Shown here piece by piece: positions 32,647 through 42,215 of a stretch of 64,000 nt of DNA; within the stretch, counting starts at the first letter, position 1; the number at the start of each line of letters is the position of its first letter. Below the pieces are notes generated by a model. That model was given only the letters and a program-made list of their open reading frames with translations, did not search any database and was not told the DNA's origin. Origin of the DNA: Mycobacterium asiaticum (GTDB taxonomy: Bacteria > Actinomycetota > Actinomycetes > Mycobacteriales > Mycobacteriaceae); NCBI RefSeq assembly GCF_001673315.1, contig NZ_LZLQ01000080.1, positions 1-64,000 of the forward strand, written 5' to 3'. The position numbers and the translations under genes are program-made.

Positions 32647-33774
32647 CTAAAACGAAGCGAGCTGCCGACTCGGAAGCAGTCTTGCCAGCGCGGCGGCCAA
32701 TTCCAAGTAGCTGCGCCTGCTCGCCTTGCTCAGCCGATCGAGTCCGATCTCCTTGCCCTGATGCACGTGCTCGTCGAAGGGCAACATCACCGTGGCCGCC
32801 ACCTGGGCGGACAACTGCTCGAGTTCCTTGGCGGCCAGCGGACTGAGCTTGGTCCGTTCGACGTGGTTGACCGCGAGCACGGTCGTTTCCAGCAGCTTGC
32901 CGTAGCCGGTGCGGCGCAACCAGTCCAGCGTCGTTCGGGTTTTCTGGATCGCGTCGATGGAGGTGCTGGTGACGACCACCAGAGCGCGCGACTCCGGCAG
33001 TACCGCGCCCATCACTCCGGAGTTCAATGCCTTGGGGCAGTCGACCAAAACCACCGAATAGTGGCTGCGCAGAATCGAGAACGCCTTGACGAAGCCCTGG
33101 CGACTGATGCTGAAATTGCTGTGCGCGTAGTCCGGCAGCCCCAGCACCTCGAGCCCGGAACTGTTCATGAAGGTGTGCGCCCGCACATCGGAGTAGCGCG
33201 CAACGCGGCGGTCCGACAGCAGGTCGGCCAGGCTGAGGTCGTGCCGACGGCCGTGCCGGTCCGCCAGGTCTCCCGCGTCGAGGTCGACGGCGATCACCCG
33301 GTCGTGGCGCTGACTGGCGAAGGTCGAACCCAGCGCTTCGACGACCGCGGTCTTGCCGACCCCGCCCTTGAGATTGAGGACCGCGATGGAATACGCGCTG
33401 CCCACCGGGGTGCGGATCTGCTCACACAACGAATCCTCGTAGGCAGCGGCCCGGCCGGGGCCGAGGTCGATTCCGACGTAGCGATGGACCCAGTCCCGCC
33501 AGCCCCGGCGGACCGGTACCTCCGGAGCAAACTGCTGTTCGATTACGTCCAGGGCTATTCCGCCCGGCGGGCGCTCCCAGGTCACCGGCGGTGACAAGGT
33601 GGCCACCGGCGTCGCCGCGGTCGGCACCTCGGTCGCGCCGCACAGCGGCTGGGGCTCGGTGCTCAGGCCGCTCAGAGGAACGGGGCGCCACGTGGGGCCG
33701 CCCTGGCTTCTAAGCCGCCGAGCCGGTGCAGCGGGCTGGGCAGCGATGCCGCGATGGGGACCGCGGATGTACAT
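32647..33774 (-). CDS. EspI-like / MinD-family ATPase (orphan, not in an ESX locus)
   Basis: 375-residue protein. The N-terminal ~70 residues are Pro/Arg/Ala-rich and low complexity. A linker WRDWVHRYVGIDLGPGRAAA resembles the segment before the ATPase in EspI-type proteins of ESX loci. The ATPase has the deviant Walker A LNLKGGVGKTAVVEALG (about residue 133), DLDAGDLADRHGRR, and VVLVDCPKALNSGV as Walker B. MinD/ParA ATPases dimerise on ATP and position complexes at membranes or on DNA. No esx, PE/PPE or parB gene is nearby. It sits between gatB and pfkA, adjacent in M. tuberculosis as I recall, so it is an insertion. Function is inferred from family only. Confidence 0.8.
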   Translation of the reverse strand: MYIRGPHRGIAAQPAAPARRLRSQGGPTWRPVPLSGLSTEPQPLCGATEVPTAATPVATLSPPVTWERPPGGIALDVIEQQFAPEVPVRRGWRDWVHRYVGIDLGPGRAAAYEDSLCEQIRTPVGSAYSIAVLNLKGGVGKTAVVEALGSTFASQRHDRVIAVDLDAGDLADRHGRRHDLSLADLLSDRRVARYSDVRAHTFMNSSGLEVLGLPDYAHSNFSISRQGFVKAFSILRSHYSVVLVDCPKALNSGVMGAVLPESRALVVVTSTSIDAIQKTRTTLDWLRRTGYGKLLETTVLAVNHVERTKLSPLAAKELEQLSAQVAATVMLPFDEHVHQGKEIGLDRLSKASRRSYLELAAALARLLPSRQLASF

Positions 33775-33859
33775 AAACCAACGTATAGCCGATTCTTATA
33801 AACCAGAAACCAGCAAACCGGTGAACCGCGGACTACCGACGAACCAACAGCCGGCGACG

Positions 33860-34891
33860 TCAGCCGAAGAAGGCGGCGGCGTCGTCGTACCGGCTCTCCG
33901 GCACCAGCTTGAGTTGGCGCGTCGCATCGGCCAACGCCACCCGTCCGATGTCCTGCCCACGCAGCGACACCATCTGGCCGTACTCCCCGGCATGCGCCGC
34001 GTCGGCGGCGTTGACCCCAAATCGAGTGGCCAACACCCGGTCGTAGGCGGTCGGGGAACCACCCCGCTGCACATGGCCCAGCACGGTCACGCGCACGTCC
34101 TTATTGATGCGCTTCTCCACCTCGAGTCCGAGCTGTGCCGCCACTCCGGTGAATTTCTCGTGGCCGAACTCGTCAATCCCGCCCTCGCGCAACGCAATCG
34201 AACCCGCCACCGGTTTGGCACCCTCGGCCACCACACAAATGAAGTGTGAATCCCCGCGCTGGAACCGGCGTTTGACGAGCCGGCAAACTTCTTCGACATC
34301 GAAGGGCTGCTCGGGGATCAGCGTCATGTGCGCACCGGACGCCAGGCCGGCGTTCAGCGCGATCCACCCCGCGTGCCGTCCCATCACCTCGACCAGCATC
34401 ACCCGCTGGTGCGATTCGGCGGTGCTGTGCAGCCGGTCGATGGCGTCGGTGGCTACTGTCAGCGCGGTGTCGTGACCGAACGTCACGTCGGTGCAATCGA
34501 TGTCGTTGTCGATGGTTTTCGGCACCCCGACCACGGGCACGTTCTCCTCGGAGAGCCAGTGCGCCGCCGTCAACGTGCCTTCCCCGCCGATAGGTATCAG
34601 GACGTCGATGCCGTTGTCGTCCAAGGTCTGCTTGATCCGGTCCAATCCGGCGCGCAATATCTCCGGGTGCACGCGCGCCGTGCCCAGCATCGTCCCGCCC
34701 TTGGCCAGCAGTCGGTCGTTGCGGTCGTCGTTGCGCAGTTGCATCCGCCGGTTTTCCAGCAGTCCTCGCCAACCGTCCTGGAATCCCACCACTGACGAGC
34801 CGTACCGGCCGTCACAGGTGCGCACTACCGCCCTGATGACCGCATTGAGGCCGGGACAGTCGCCACCGCCGGTGAGAACTCCAATCCGCAT
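33860..34891 (-). CDS. pfkA: ATP-dependent 6-phosphofructokinase
   Basis: Glycolytic enzyme phosphorylating fructose 6-phosphate. The 343-residue protein has the nucleotide-binding [21 protein letters not shown]-terminus, [16 protein letters not shown] (the glycine in GGxGT favours ATP over pyrophosphate), the catalytic PKTIDNDI, and [14 protein letters not shown]. It lies downstream of gatA on the same strand, with a long palindrome between them that may end the gatCA transcript. Confidence 0.95.
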   Translation of the reverse strand: MRIGVLTGGGDCPGLNAVIRAVVRTCDGRYGSSVVGFQDGWRGLLENRRMQLRNDDRNDRLLAKGGTMLGTARVHPEILRAGLDRIKQTLDDNGIDVLIPIGGEGTLTAAHWLSEENVPVVGVPKTIDNDIDCTDVTFGHDTALTVATDAIDRLHSTAESHQRVMLVEVMGRHAGWIALNAGLASGAHMTLIPEQPFDVEEVCRLVKRRFQRGDSHFICVVAEGAKPVAGSIALREGGIDEFGHEKFTGVAAQLGLEVEKRINKDVRVTVLGHVQRGGSPTAYDRVLATRFGVNAADAAHAGEYGQMVSLRGQDIGRVALADATRQLKLVPESRYDDAAAFFG

Positions 34892-34924
34892 ATCCTCATC
34901 TTGCCCTGAGGCCCGCTACCTGGG

Positions 34925-34984
34925 GCGAGCAGACGCAGAATCGCATAGAAACCTCGGGTCTCATGCGATTCTGTGTCTGCTCGC
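34925..34984. repeat. 22+22-bp inverted repeat between gatA and pfkA
   Basis: Arms gcgagcagacgcagaatcgc-at and its reverse complement differ at one of 22 positions, with 16 nt between. It lies 13 bases after the gatA stop, so it can act as a terminator or an RNA-stability element; no U-tract follows. Confidence 0.8.
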
Positions 34985-34997
34985 GGAAGCGACCGCC

Positions 34998-36482
34998 TCA
35001 GACAGCGGTCGGCAGCGGTCCGCGGGCCGCCTCGTATGCCGCCCCCACCCGGTAGAGACGATCATCGGCCAGCGCCGGCGCCATGATCTGCAGGCCCACC
35101 GGCAGGCCGTCGTCCGGGGACAGGCCGGATGGGACCGACATGCCGCAGTGCCCGGCCAGATTGAGCGGCAGGGTGCACAGATCGAACAGGTACATCGCCA
35201 GCGGATCATCCGCCTTTTCACCGACCCGGAACGCGGTGGTCGGGGTTGCCGGGGAAACCAGCACGTCGACGGAGCGGTAAGCCTCGTCGAGGTCGCGGGC
35301 GATCAGCGTGCGCACTTTCTGCGCCTGGTTGTAATAGGCGTCGTAGTAACCGGCGGACAAGGCGTAGGTGCCGATCATGATGCGGCGCTTGACCTCAGGA
35401 CCGAATCCGGCGGCCCGGGTCAGGGCCATCACCTCTTCGGCGCTGTGCGTCCCGTCGTCACCCACCCGCAGGCCGTAGCGCATCGCGTCGAATCGGGCCA
35501 GGTTGCTGGACACCTCGGACGGCAGGATCAGGTAGTAGGCGGGCAGCGCATAGTCGAAGTGCGGGCAGTCGACTTCGCTCACTTGCGCTCCCAACGCCTT
35601 GAGCTGCTCGACGGCAGCTTCGAAGGACGTCAGCACGCCCGGTTGGTAGCCCCCACCGCTGCGCAGCTGGCGCACCACGCCCACCCGCACGCCCGTGAGG
35701 TCACCGGCGGCACCGGCTCGGGCCGCGCTGACGACATCGGGCACCTCGGCGTCGATCGAGGTCGAGTCGCGCGGGTCGTGGCCGGCAATGACCTGGTGCA
35801 ACAGCGCGGTGTCCAGGACGGTGCGCGCACACGGCCCACCCTGGTCCAGCGACGACGCACATGCCACCAGTCCGTAGCGGGACACGGTGCCATAGGTGGG
35901 TTTGACGCCGACGGTGGCGGTCAGCGCCGCCGGCTGCCGGATCGACCCACCGGTGTCGGAACCGACCGCCAGTGGTGCCTGAAATGCCGCCAACGCTGCG
36001 GCGCTGCCACCTCCGGAGCCGCCCGGAACGCGCTCGACGTCCCAGGGGTTGCGGGTGGGCCCGTAAGCGGAATTCTCGGTGGACGAGCCCATCGCGAACT
36101 CGTCCATGTTGGTCTTACCCAAGATCGGGATCCCGGCCGCGCGCAGCCGCGCGGTCAGCGTCGCGTCATACGGCGATCGCCAGCCTTCCAGGATCTTGGA
36201 ACCGCAGGTGGTGGGCATGTCGGTGGTGGTGAAGACGTCCTTGAGCGCCAGGGGCACCCCGGCCAGCGGTGACGGGAGCTGCTCGCCCGCTGCCACCGCC
36301 TTGTCCACCACGGCTGCGGCCGCCAGCGCCTGGTCGGCGGCGACATGCAAGAACGCCCCGTATCGCTCATCGGTTGCCTCGATCTGGTCCAGGCAGGCCG
36401 TGGTCACCTCCACCGACGACAACTCGTTGGCCGCGATCTTGGCGGCCAGCGTCGCCGCATCGAGCCGGATGATGTCCGTCAC
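34998..36482 (-). CDS. gatA: Glutamyl-tRNA(Gln) amidotransferase subunit A
   Basis: Glutaminase subunit of GatCAB, releasing ammonia from glutamine for transamidation. The 494-residue amidase-family protein has the catalytic Lys in [11 protein letters not shown], the cis-Ser in [14 protein letters not shown] and the nucleophile Ser in [15 protein letters not shown]. The GTG start overlaps the gatC stop by four bases; the frame stays open 29 codons upstream only as a shadow of gatC. Confidence 0.96.
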   Translation of the reverse strand: MTDIIRLDAATLAAKIAANELSSVEVTTACLDQIEATDERYGAFLHVAADQALAAAAVVDKAVAAGEQLPSPLAGVPLALKDVFTTTDMPTTCGSKILEGWRSPYDATLTARLRAAGIPILGKTNMDEFAMGSSTENSAYGPTRNPWDVERVPGGSGGGSAAALAAFQAPLAVGSDTGGSIRQPAALTATVGVKPTYGTVSRYGLVACASSLDQGGPCARTVLDTALLHQVIAGHDPRDSTSIDAEVPDVVSAARAGAAGDLTGVRVGVVRQLRSGGGYQPGVLTSFEAAVEQLKALGAQVSEVDCPHFDYALPAYYLILPSEVSSNLARFDAMRYGLRVGDDGTHSAEEVMALTRAAGFGPEVKRRIMIGTYALSAGYYDAYYNQAQKVRTLIARDLDEAYRSVDVLVSPATPTTAFRVGEKADDPLAMYLFDLCTLPLNLAGHCGMSVPSGLSPDDGLPVGLQIMAPALADDRLYRVGAAYEAARGPLPTAV

Positions 36483-36778
36483 TGGCTCTCCCCCAGGATC
36501 TGGGGCACAGCGAAGCGGCCGTCGACCGCCGAGGGCGCGGCGGCCAGCGCCTCCTGCTGCGTCAGGCACGGTTGTATTTCGTCGGGCCGGGAGACGTTGA
36601 CGTCCTTGAGCGGGTTGTCAGTCGGTTCGACGCCGGTCACGTCGACGGCCTGGATCTGGCTGACGTGGCTCAGGATGGCGTCGAGTTGGCCGGCGAAGCT
36701 GTTCAGTTCGGTCTCGGTCAACGCCAGACGGGCCAGCCTGGCCAGGTGGGCCACCTCGTCGCGGGAGATTTGGGACAC
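36479..36778 (-). CDS. gatC: Glutamyl-tRNA(Gln) amidotransferase subunit C
   Basis: Small 99-residue subunit that wraps around GatA and GatB and stabilises the complex. It begins [18 protein letters not shown] (GTG start) and has the [19 protein letters not shown] helix and the C-terminal [14 protein letters not shown] loop of the family. It is translationally coupled to gatA. Upstream, 33 nt away on the same strand, ends the MoxR/VWA operon, so gatCA may also be read from that operon's promoter. Confidence 0.95.
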   Translation of the reverse strand: MSQISRDEVAHLARLARLALTETELNSFAGQLDAILSHVSQIQAVDVTGVEPTDNPLKDVNVSRPDEIQPCLTQQEALAAAPSAVDGRFAVPQILGESQ

Positions 36779-36811
36779 GAGCGAAAAGCCTAGTGGAGCG
36801 CGTTCTCTTGC

Positions 36812-37630
36812 TCATTCCTGGTTGTCGCCGTAGGAGTTGGAGTCGTCGAGCAGCTGGCGAAGCAGATCCAGCGGGTCGCCGGTGCCGAGGCGATGCCCGG
36901 GCGGAGCTGTCCCGCCGGTGACCGGGAGGCGGTCGGGCGAAATCGGAATCAACACCCCGGGTGCAGCTGGGTTTTGTCCCACGCCGCCGGTCGGCGGCAG
37001 CTGGGGTGCCGATGGCGGGGGGCCGGGTGGCGGCGCCCCGGGCGGCGGCGGCTCGTCCGGCGCTGGGGGTGCGGCGGGCCGGCGAAGTAAGTCGATTTTC
37101 CGGTGCAACCGCGGTACCGCGTCTTCCCGGACCACACGACGCTCTTTGTTCCTGTCGTCATTGCCGGCGAAGCAATTCGCCGGTGCCTGGGTGGCCGACT
37201 CGAGGGCGGCCTCGTAGAACCGCTGCGCCTCGTCCTTGTTTCCCCTGCGCGCCGCCAGATCACCGCGCGTCTCCCGGACCAGGAGGAGGTTGATGCGTAC
37301 CGGGCACGATTTGGCCTGCGCTGTTCGGGACAGCGCCTCGGAAAAGGAATCGTCGGCGTCCTGCAAACGCCCTTCCAACACATGCAGGCCGCCTGCCGCG
37401 AACGAACTCTTGGCCGGCTCGATCACATCGACGATGCGCAACCATGCCACGTCGCGACGCAAGGCCTCAGTGTCATGATTGCTGAAATCGGTTGCCGCCC
37501 AGGAGCCGACGACGCTGACCACGATCATCTTGGCCGCCGCCAACAGCAGGACGAGGGCCACCGGCGCGGAGCAGACGAACAGGCGTCTGCGCAGCCGGGT
37601 GCGCGAGGGCGGGGCTTTGTGCTGCATCAT
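36812..37630 (-). CDS. Membrane-anchored TPR-like protein, last gene of the MoxR/VWA operon
   Basis: 272-residue protein. Residues 1-20 are basic, 20-42 form one hydrophobic helix (VALVLLLAAAKMIVVSVVGS), then helical TPR-like repeats (GGLHVLEGRLQDADDSFSEA, NKDEAQRFYEAALE), then a Pro-rich low-complexity region (PPPPGAPPPGPPP) and an acidic end. This is the BatC-like component of MoxR-VWA operons by position and architecture; function is inferred. Its start overlaps the preceding VWA gene's stop (ATGATG with embedded TGA). Confidence 0.72.
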   Translation of the reverse strand: MMQHKAPPSRTRLRRRLFVCSAPVALVLLLAAAKMIVVSVVGSWAATDFSNHDTEALRRDVAWLRIVDVIEPAKSSFAAGGLHVLEGRLQDADDSFSEALSRTAQAKSCPVRINLLLVRETRGDLAARRGNKDEAQRFYEAALESATQAPANCFAGNDDRNKERRVVREDAVPRLHRKIDLLRRPAAPPAPDEPPPPGAPPPGPPPSAPQLPPTGGVGQNPAAPGVLIPISPDRLPVTGGTAPPGHRLGTGDPLDLLRQLLDDSNSYGDNQE

Positions 37631-38664
37631 CGACCGACATCCCGGGTGGACATGCGGTGTCGTCGATACTCCCGCAGCGTCAGAAATCCCTCGGCCAACA
37701 GCAGCGCCGCAGCGATCAGCGTGCACACCCAGTACAACTCCAAGCGTCCGATCAGGTGCGCCGACGCGTCGGCGTCACCGACTCCGGTTGCGGCAGGCGC
37801 GACACCGTTGGGCAGCGGCCCGCTGTCGCGGTGAACATAGGGCACGCCGAGTTGGCTGGCGATGCTTTGCAGCCGGACTTCGTCGATCGTCGAGTTCAGC
37901 GGGCCGGTTCCATCCGGATCTGTTTGATACCTCTTCGTGCCGTCGACCCAACCCTGTGGAATCGGTCCGCCCGCCGTGGTTCCGTAGCCCAGCACCGCAC
38001 CGCCCGCGATCTTGTTGCGGCCCAGTTCGAAAGACGTCGCGGCGACCCGCGAGTCCGGAGCACCCACACCGAGATAGAAGACGAGACTCTGCGAGCCCGA
38101 AAACGTTCTTGCCGCCTGTTCGATTTTGGCGCGCAGCACATCTCGGGCGGCGACGGCGTTGGCCCGGTAAACGGCGTCGGGCGGCACCTGGGTGTACGGC
38201 GACAGCCCGTTGACCACGGAGTGCAGGCTTGCTGCGTCGTCAGACAATGGCCAATCCAGGGCGGCGTTGCCGGCAAAGGAAATCAGGGCGAACCGCGCCT
38301 GCGGATACGAATTGATCAGTGTGGCGAGGTCCGCACGCATACCTGACATTCGCGACTTGCCGTCGCCGAAATCCTCGACGCGGGTATTCACCGAACGGTC
38401 GACGACGAAGAACACGTTCACGTTCGAGGATGCAGCGGGATCGGATGATGGACCGGGCGGGCCGTTGTCGAATCCGGGGCGGCAAGCGGCTATCACCAGC
38501 AAAATGACGGCCAGCGTGGTCCCGCTCCAGCGGAGCAGGAGGTGCCCGATCCGCCCCGCTCCGGCCCGGAGCAACAATCGGTACAGGGCTACCACGCGGA
38601 TCAGTACCAGGACCGCAGTGAGAATTACGATCCATATGGCGGGCAGCACCGGATAGGACGTCAT
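37627..38664 (-). CDS. von Willebrand factor A domain membrane protein (BatA/BatB-like)
   Basis: 345-residue protein with two N-terminal membrane helices (IWIVILTAVLVLIRVV; LAVILLVIAAC), a VWA domain (NVNVFFVVDRSVNTRVEDFG, LINSYPQARFALISFAGNAA) and a C-terminal helix. The metal-ion site reads DRSVNT rather than the usual DxSxS, so metal binding may be weak. VWA partners of MoxR AAA ATPases are thought to act in assembly or stress complexes at the membrane. Overlaps the flanking genes by four bases on both sides. Confidence 0.78.
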   Translation of the reverse strand: MTSYPVLPAIWIVILTAVLVLIRVVALYRLLLRAGAGRIGHLLLRWSGTTLAVILLVIAACRPGFDNGPPGPSSDPAASSNVNVFFVVDRSVNTRVEDFGDGKSRMSGMRADLATLINSYPQARFALISFAGNAALDWPLSDDAASLHSVVNGLSPYTQVPPDAVYRANAVAARDVLRAKIEQAARTFSGSQSLVFYLGVGAPDSRVAATSFELGRNKIAGGAVLGYGTTAGGPIPQGWVDGTKRYQTDPDGTGPLNSTIDEVRLQSIASQLGVPYVHRDSGPLPNGVAPAATGVGDADASAHLIGRLELYWVCTLIAAALLLAEGFLTLREYRRHRMSTRDVGR

Positions 38665-39749
38665 CGCCGCAGCACCGCCAATGACAGGGACAGCAGCGCG
38701 GCCGCCAGCAGACTGCCGACCAGCACCGCCTCGGGCGAATCCGCGGAATGAACCGAAATGGTTTTGCCCCCGGGCAAATGCGCTGTGGGCCCGTTGTTCT
38801 CGATCTGGTCGAGGTAACCGCTGAGCGTATCGGCGGCATGATCAACACCTGCCGGGTCGTACTGGAAGAACCTGCCGCCGGACTCCTGCGCCGTGTTCTG
38901 CAACGCATCGGTGTCCTCTGTTGACGAGGTCGCGCTGTCTGCCCGTGCGATGACGTTGACCTGAACCCCCTGCTGTACGGCCAGCCGTGTCAGGGTGTCG
39001 TCGGTGAAAAGCGACCGCCGCTGGTCCGCGGGGTCACGAAAAGCGCTGAACCCGAAGTAGATCAACTGGCGCCGGTGTGTCCTTTCCGCGGGGTAAGACG
39101 GGAAACCCGTCATGCACAGGGCGAGCGTGTCCTGAACACTCGGGGCGTAGTCGACGTAGTCGACCGGACGAGAGAAGGCTTCAATACCTTTGGTCAAGTC
39201 ACTGCGTTCATTGTCCGACAGGATTTTTCGGCTATTGAGGTCCCGCTGAATACTGGCCAGCCGTGACAAAGAGTCCAACCGGTCGGCCAGGTAACGGTGA
39301 TCGCGAGTCACTGGGATGACGCGCAATGTCGTCGAGGTCAGCCCGATCCGGCGGGTGTCCTGAGGTTGCAGATGTTGCACGTAGTCGGCGTAGTGCCGCA
39401 GGAAATCCGCTGTGGCGAAGTCGGTGACCTGCGCACCAGCACACAGCATGATGTCCAGTGGATGTGCGGCGTCGAACGCCTGCTTCGACGAGGCCAGCCC
39501 GGTGGGCCGCGCGCCGGCGGTCAATGCGGTCAGGAACGTGGCCAGTAGAAAGACACCGGTCACTATCACCGAGAACAGATAGAACCGGTGGACGCGGCGA
39601 TACTCCGGTAGCCGGGTGAGCCGGTCGACGTGGGCAAGCGGCCGCAGCGTCCGGCGCAATCGGGCCGTCGGCAACAGCACGGCGGCAATGACCGTGATCG
39701 CCAGGAACAACACCCCGACGTATAGGACCGGCCACCACTTCAATTCCAC
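38661..39749 (-). CDS. von Willebrand factor A-like membrane protein, second copy
   Basis: 362-residue protein with helices near residues 6-26 and 57-80, a VWA-like fold (PLDIMLCAGAQVTDFATADF, RRQLIYFGFSAFRDPADQRR, GVQVNVIARADSATSST) and a C-terminal helix. The metal-site serines are missing, so it may be structural. The start is GTG 39749, overlapping the preceding gene by ten bases; the longer open frame is a shadow of that gene. Related in architecture to the downstream VWA gene. Confidence 0.7.
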   Translation of the reverse strand: MELKWWPVLYVGVLFLAITVIAAVLLPTARLRRTLRPLAHVDRLTRLPEYRRVHRFYLFSVIVTGVFLLATFLTALTAGARPTGLASSKQAFDAAHPLDIMLCAGAQVTDFATADFLRHYADYVQHLQPQDTRRIGLTSTTLRVIPVTRDHRYLADRLDSLSRLASIQRDLNSRKILSDNERSDLTKGIEAFSRPVDYVDYAPSVQDTLALCMTGFPSYPAERTHRRQLIYFGFSAFRDPADQRRSLFTDDTLTRLAVQQGVQVNVIARADSATSSTEDTDALQNTAQESGGRFFQYDPAGVDHAADTLSGYLDQIENNGPTAHLPGGKTISVHSADSPEAVLVGSLLAAALLSLSLAVLRR

Positions 39750-40216
39750 GAGACGATCAACTCCTCCGCCGCGCGCCCCAAGCCGACGACGTCGGCCTCT
39801 GCCTCGGGGTTGAAGCGGGCGTCGTTCAGTCCGCTGAGCAGCGGCGCCGCGGAGGCGAGGCGGCTGTCGGCGAGCTGCTCGACGTGCAGGTACTGCGCCC
39901 TGATGCCCGTCGCGACGTACAGGAAACTTCGCAGCGTGCGACTGATCCGGGTGCTGGCCTGAACCGGCGTCAGGGCGCCGTCCCGGTATTGGGAGTTGAT
40001 CTTGCGAATGGCTCGCGCGAACCTGCGCCGGTTGACCCGCGCGTGAATGTCCTTGACCACCGGCATCCCCCGCAATCGTGACGGCGGCAATGTCCACACG
40101 AAAACAGCTGCATACCAACTCATTACGGCGAGGATCAGCACGATGCCGAGCACCGCCCACCAGCCGGAGAACGGTAGCGGACCCCCGATGAAGCGCAGCA
40201 GATCCTCAACCGGCAT
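39740..40216 (-). CDS. Small membrane protein of the MoxR/VWA operon (DUF4381-like)
   Basis: 158-residue protein with one N-terminal helix (WWAVLGIVLILAVMSWYAAV) and a basic helical domain (NRRRFARAIRKINSQYRDG, RTLRSFLYVATGIRAQYLHV). The size, single helix and place between DUF58 and VWA genes match the DUF4381 component of such operons. No enzymatic motif. Overlaps DUF58 by 11 bases and the VWA gene by ten. Confidence 0.65.
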   Translation of the reverse strand: MPVEDLLRFIGGPLPFSGWWAVLGIVLILAVMSWYAAVFVWTLPPSRLRGMPVVKDIHARVNRRRFARAIRKINSQYRDGALTPVQASTRISRTLRSFLYVATGIRAQYLHVEQLADSRLASAAPLLSGLNDARFNPEAEADVVGLGRAAEELIVSWN

Positions 40217-41078
40217 GGCGGTACACTTCGGTCAATTCCACGATCCGGGGCCGTATTTCGTCGCTGCCGGCGATCCTGGCGAAGCGCACTTTGTGCTCGG
40301 TGAGAAAGCCGTCGAGTTGCTCGGCCCGGCGTTGCTCGGCCGCCAGGTACGCGGCGATCCCCCGTGGCCCGAGCGCGGAGGCCCCGAGTACGAAACGTCC
40401 GGTGGCTACATCGAAACCGCCCATGCCGCCGTCGCCCGCACCGACGGCGGGCATGTCGACGACCATCAGCCACAGCAGTTCGTGCCGTCCACTGAGCCGT
40501 TTGAGCACCTCGCCCAGCGCGGGCGTCACGTCGGGCTCGTCGGACACCACGATGAGCAACAGGCGGTGGCGGTGGGCCCGGGAGACGAAGTCCAGCTGGC
40601 GAATGACATCGCTGGTGGCAGGATCGCGAAAGGTGTTGGTGTAGAAGCGATGCAGCAGGCTTTCCACATGCGTTTCGCCGCGCCCGCTGCGGATCATCGC
40701 CGAGCCGCGAGAATCACCGCAGACCATGCCGATCTCGTCGCTGCGGCCCATGGCGATAAGCCCGATCGCACCCATCACGTTGGTGGCCACCGCGCCCTTC
40801 ACTTCGCCGCTGGCCGCCAGTGCCGACATGTTGCGGCCCGAATCAGCCACCAGCAGGATCTTGTGATGCTTTTCTGAGACAAAGCGTTTGATCAGAACCG
40901 AACCCGAACGGGCCGAGGCCTTCCAATCGATATCGCGCACATCGTCACCGGGCACATATGGCCGCAGGTCGTCGAGCTCGAGGCTTCTGGTGTGCAGCAG
41001 GGCGTAGCGGCCGCCTTCGAGCAGGCGTCGGGTGTCGGTCCCGAAATGCGACTTGGCCTGGTTCAGGTGTCGACCCAT
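40206..41078 (-). CDS. DUF58-domain protein
   Basis: 290-residue cytoplasmic protein with the DUF58 hallmark LDDLRPYVPGDDVRDIDWKA and a VWA-like fold (KILLVADSGRNMSALAASGE, HRLLLIVVSDEPDVT). DUF58 genes almost always follow moxR genes and are thought to act with the ATPase as a chaperone-type complex; the substrate is unknown. It lies nine bases after the moxR stop. Confidence 0.82.
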   Translation of the reverse strand: MGRHLNQAKSHFGTDTRRLLEGGRYALLHTRSLELDDLRPYVPGDDVRDIDWKASARSGSVLIKRFVSEKHHKILLVADSGRNMSALAASGEVKGAVATNVMGAIGLIAMGRSDEIGMVCGDSRGSAMIRSGRGETHVESLLHRFYTNTFRDPATSDVIRQLDFVSRAHRHRLLLIVVSDEPDVTPALGEVLKRLSGRHELLWLMVVDMPAVGAGDGGMGGFDVATGRFVLGASALGPRGIAAYLAAEQRRAEQLDGFLTEHKVRFARIAGSDEIRPRIVELTEVYRHAG

Positions 41079-41087
41079 GAGCTACCG

Positions 41088-42095
41088 TCAGGGCACCCGA
41101 ACCGATTGCAGCACAGCATCAATCACCATTTCCGCTGAGACGCCGGCTGTGGCTGCCTCGAATCCCAGGATCAGGCGATGCCGCAGGACGCGGTGCGCCA
41201 GTTTCCGAATGTCGTCGGGTATCACATGGTTTCGTCCGGCCAGCAACGCCAGTGCGCGGGCCGACTGGCAGAAGGCGATCGTGGCCCGCGGGCTGGCGCC
41301 GTACTCCACCACGCGGGCAAGCTCGGCGGGCAGGAATTCCTCGGCATTGCGGGTGACGTGTACCAGCTCACTGGTGTAACGGATCAGCGCCGTGTCCATG
41401 TGCACGTTGCCCACCACGCCCTGCAACCGAACGATTTCGTCCAGGCCCACCACCGGCTCCGCCGGGACATCCCGGTTATAGAGGCCGGCGTCGATGCGGG
41501 CGATCACCTCTACCTCGTCCTCCGGCGTGGGATAGCGAAGCACCTCTTTGAGCATGAACCGGTCGGTCTGTGCTTCCGACAGCGGATAGGTGCCCTCCTG
41601 ATCCACCGGATTCTGTGTGGCGATCACCAGAAACGGCGCTGGGATCGGGTACACCTGACCCGCGATCGTGGTTTGGCGCTCCTCCATGGCTTCGAGCATC
41701 GCGCTCTGCGTCTTGGCGCTCGACCGGTTGATCTCGTCGAGCAGCACGATGTTGGCGTGCACGGGACCCAATTGGGTGGTGAAGGTATTCGTCGACGAGT
41801 CGAAGATCTGGGTGCCGATGATGTCGCTGGGCAGCAGATCGGGAGTGCACTGGATGCGCCGGAATCGGCCGGAGATCGCGTCAGCGATCACCCGCGCGGC
41901 CGTGGTTTTCGCCAGGCCCGGGACTCCTTCGAGCAGAATGTGCCCACCGGTGAGCATCCCGAGCAGGAGCGACTCGCGCAGATAGTCCTGTCCCACCACT
42001 TTGCGGGCAAAAGCCGCCGATATGGCTTCGACCACGCGATATGCGTCCGCTATGTCCTGCTGGCTCGGCTGGGTACGGGTACCGGTCACTCTCAT
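41088..42095 (-). CDS. MoxR-family AAA+ ATPase
   Basis: 335-residue AAA+ ATPase, first gene of the six-gene operon. Walker A is LLEGVPGLAKTTAAR near residue 55, Walker B VLLDEINRSSAKTQSA, and sensor 1 VIATQNPVDQEGTYPL. MoxR ATPases act as chaperones that mature enzymes or envelope complexes with DUF58 and VWA partners. ATG 42095 is preferred; upstream codons up to 42194 are open but read through the divergent promoter of the ACT-domain gene. I recall no such operon between gatC and Rv3013 in M. tuberculosis, although that species has other moxR loci. Confidence 0.88.
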   Translation of the reverse strand: MRVTGTRTQPSQQDIADAYRVVEAISAAFARKVVGQDYLRESLLLGMLTGGHILLEGVPGLAKTTAARVIADAISGRFRRIQCTPDLLPSDIIGTQIFDSSTNTFTTQLGPVHANIVLLDEINRSSAKTQSAMLEAMEERQTTIAGQVYPIPAPFLVIATQNPVDQEGTYPLSEAQTDRFMLKEVLRYPTPEDEVEVIARIDAGLYNRDVPAEPVVGLDEIVRLQGVVGNVHMDTALIRYTSELVHVTRNAEEFLPAELARVVEYGASPRATIAFCQSARALALLAGRNHVIPDDIRKLAHRVLRHRLILGFEAATAGVSAEMVIDAVLQSVRVP

Positions 42096-42215
42096 GCCCG
42101 CCGAAATGTCGGCCACACGATCACTGCAAGCCTCCCCAGCTCGTCCTGCCACGCACGGCGTAGCGCTTACCCGGTGGAAGTGCACCTCACGCATGCCTGT
42201 GTAAAAGTGTTGCCC

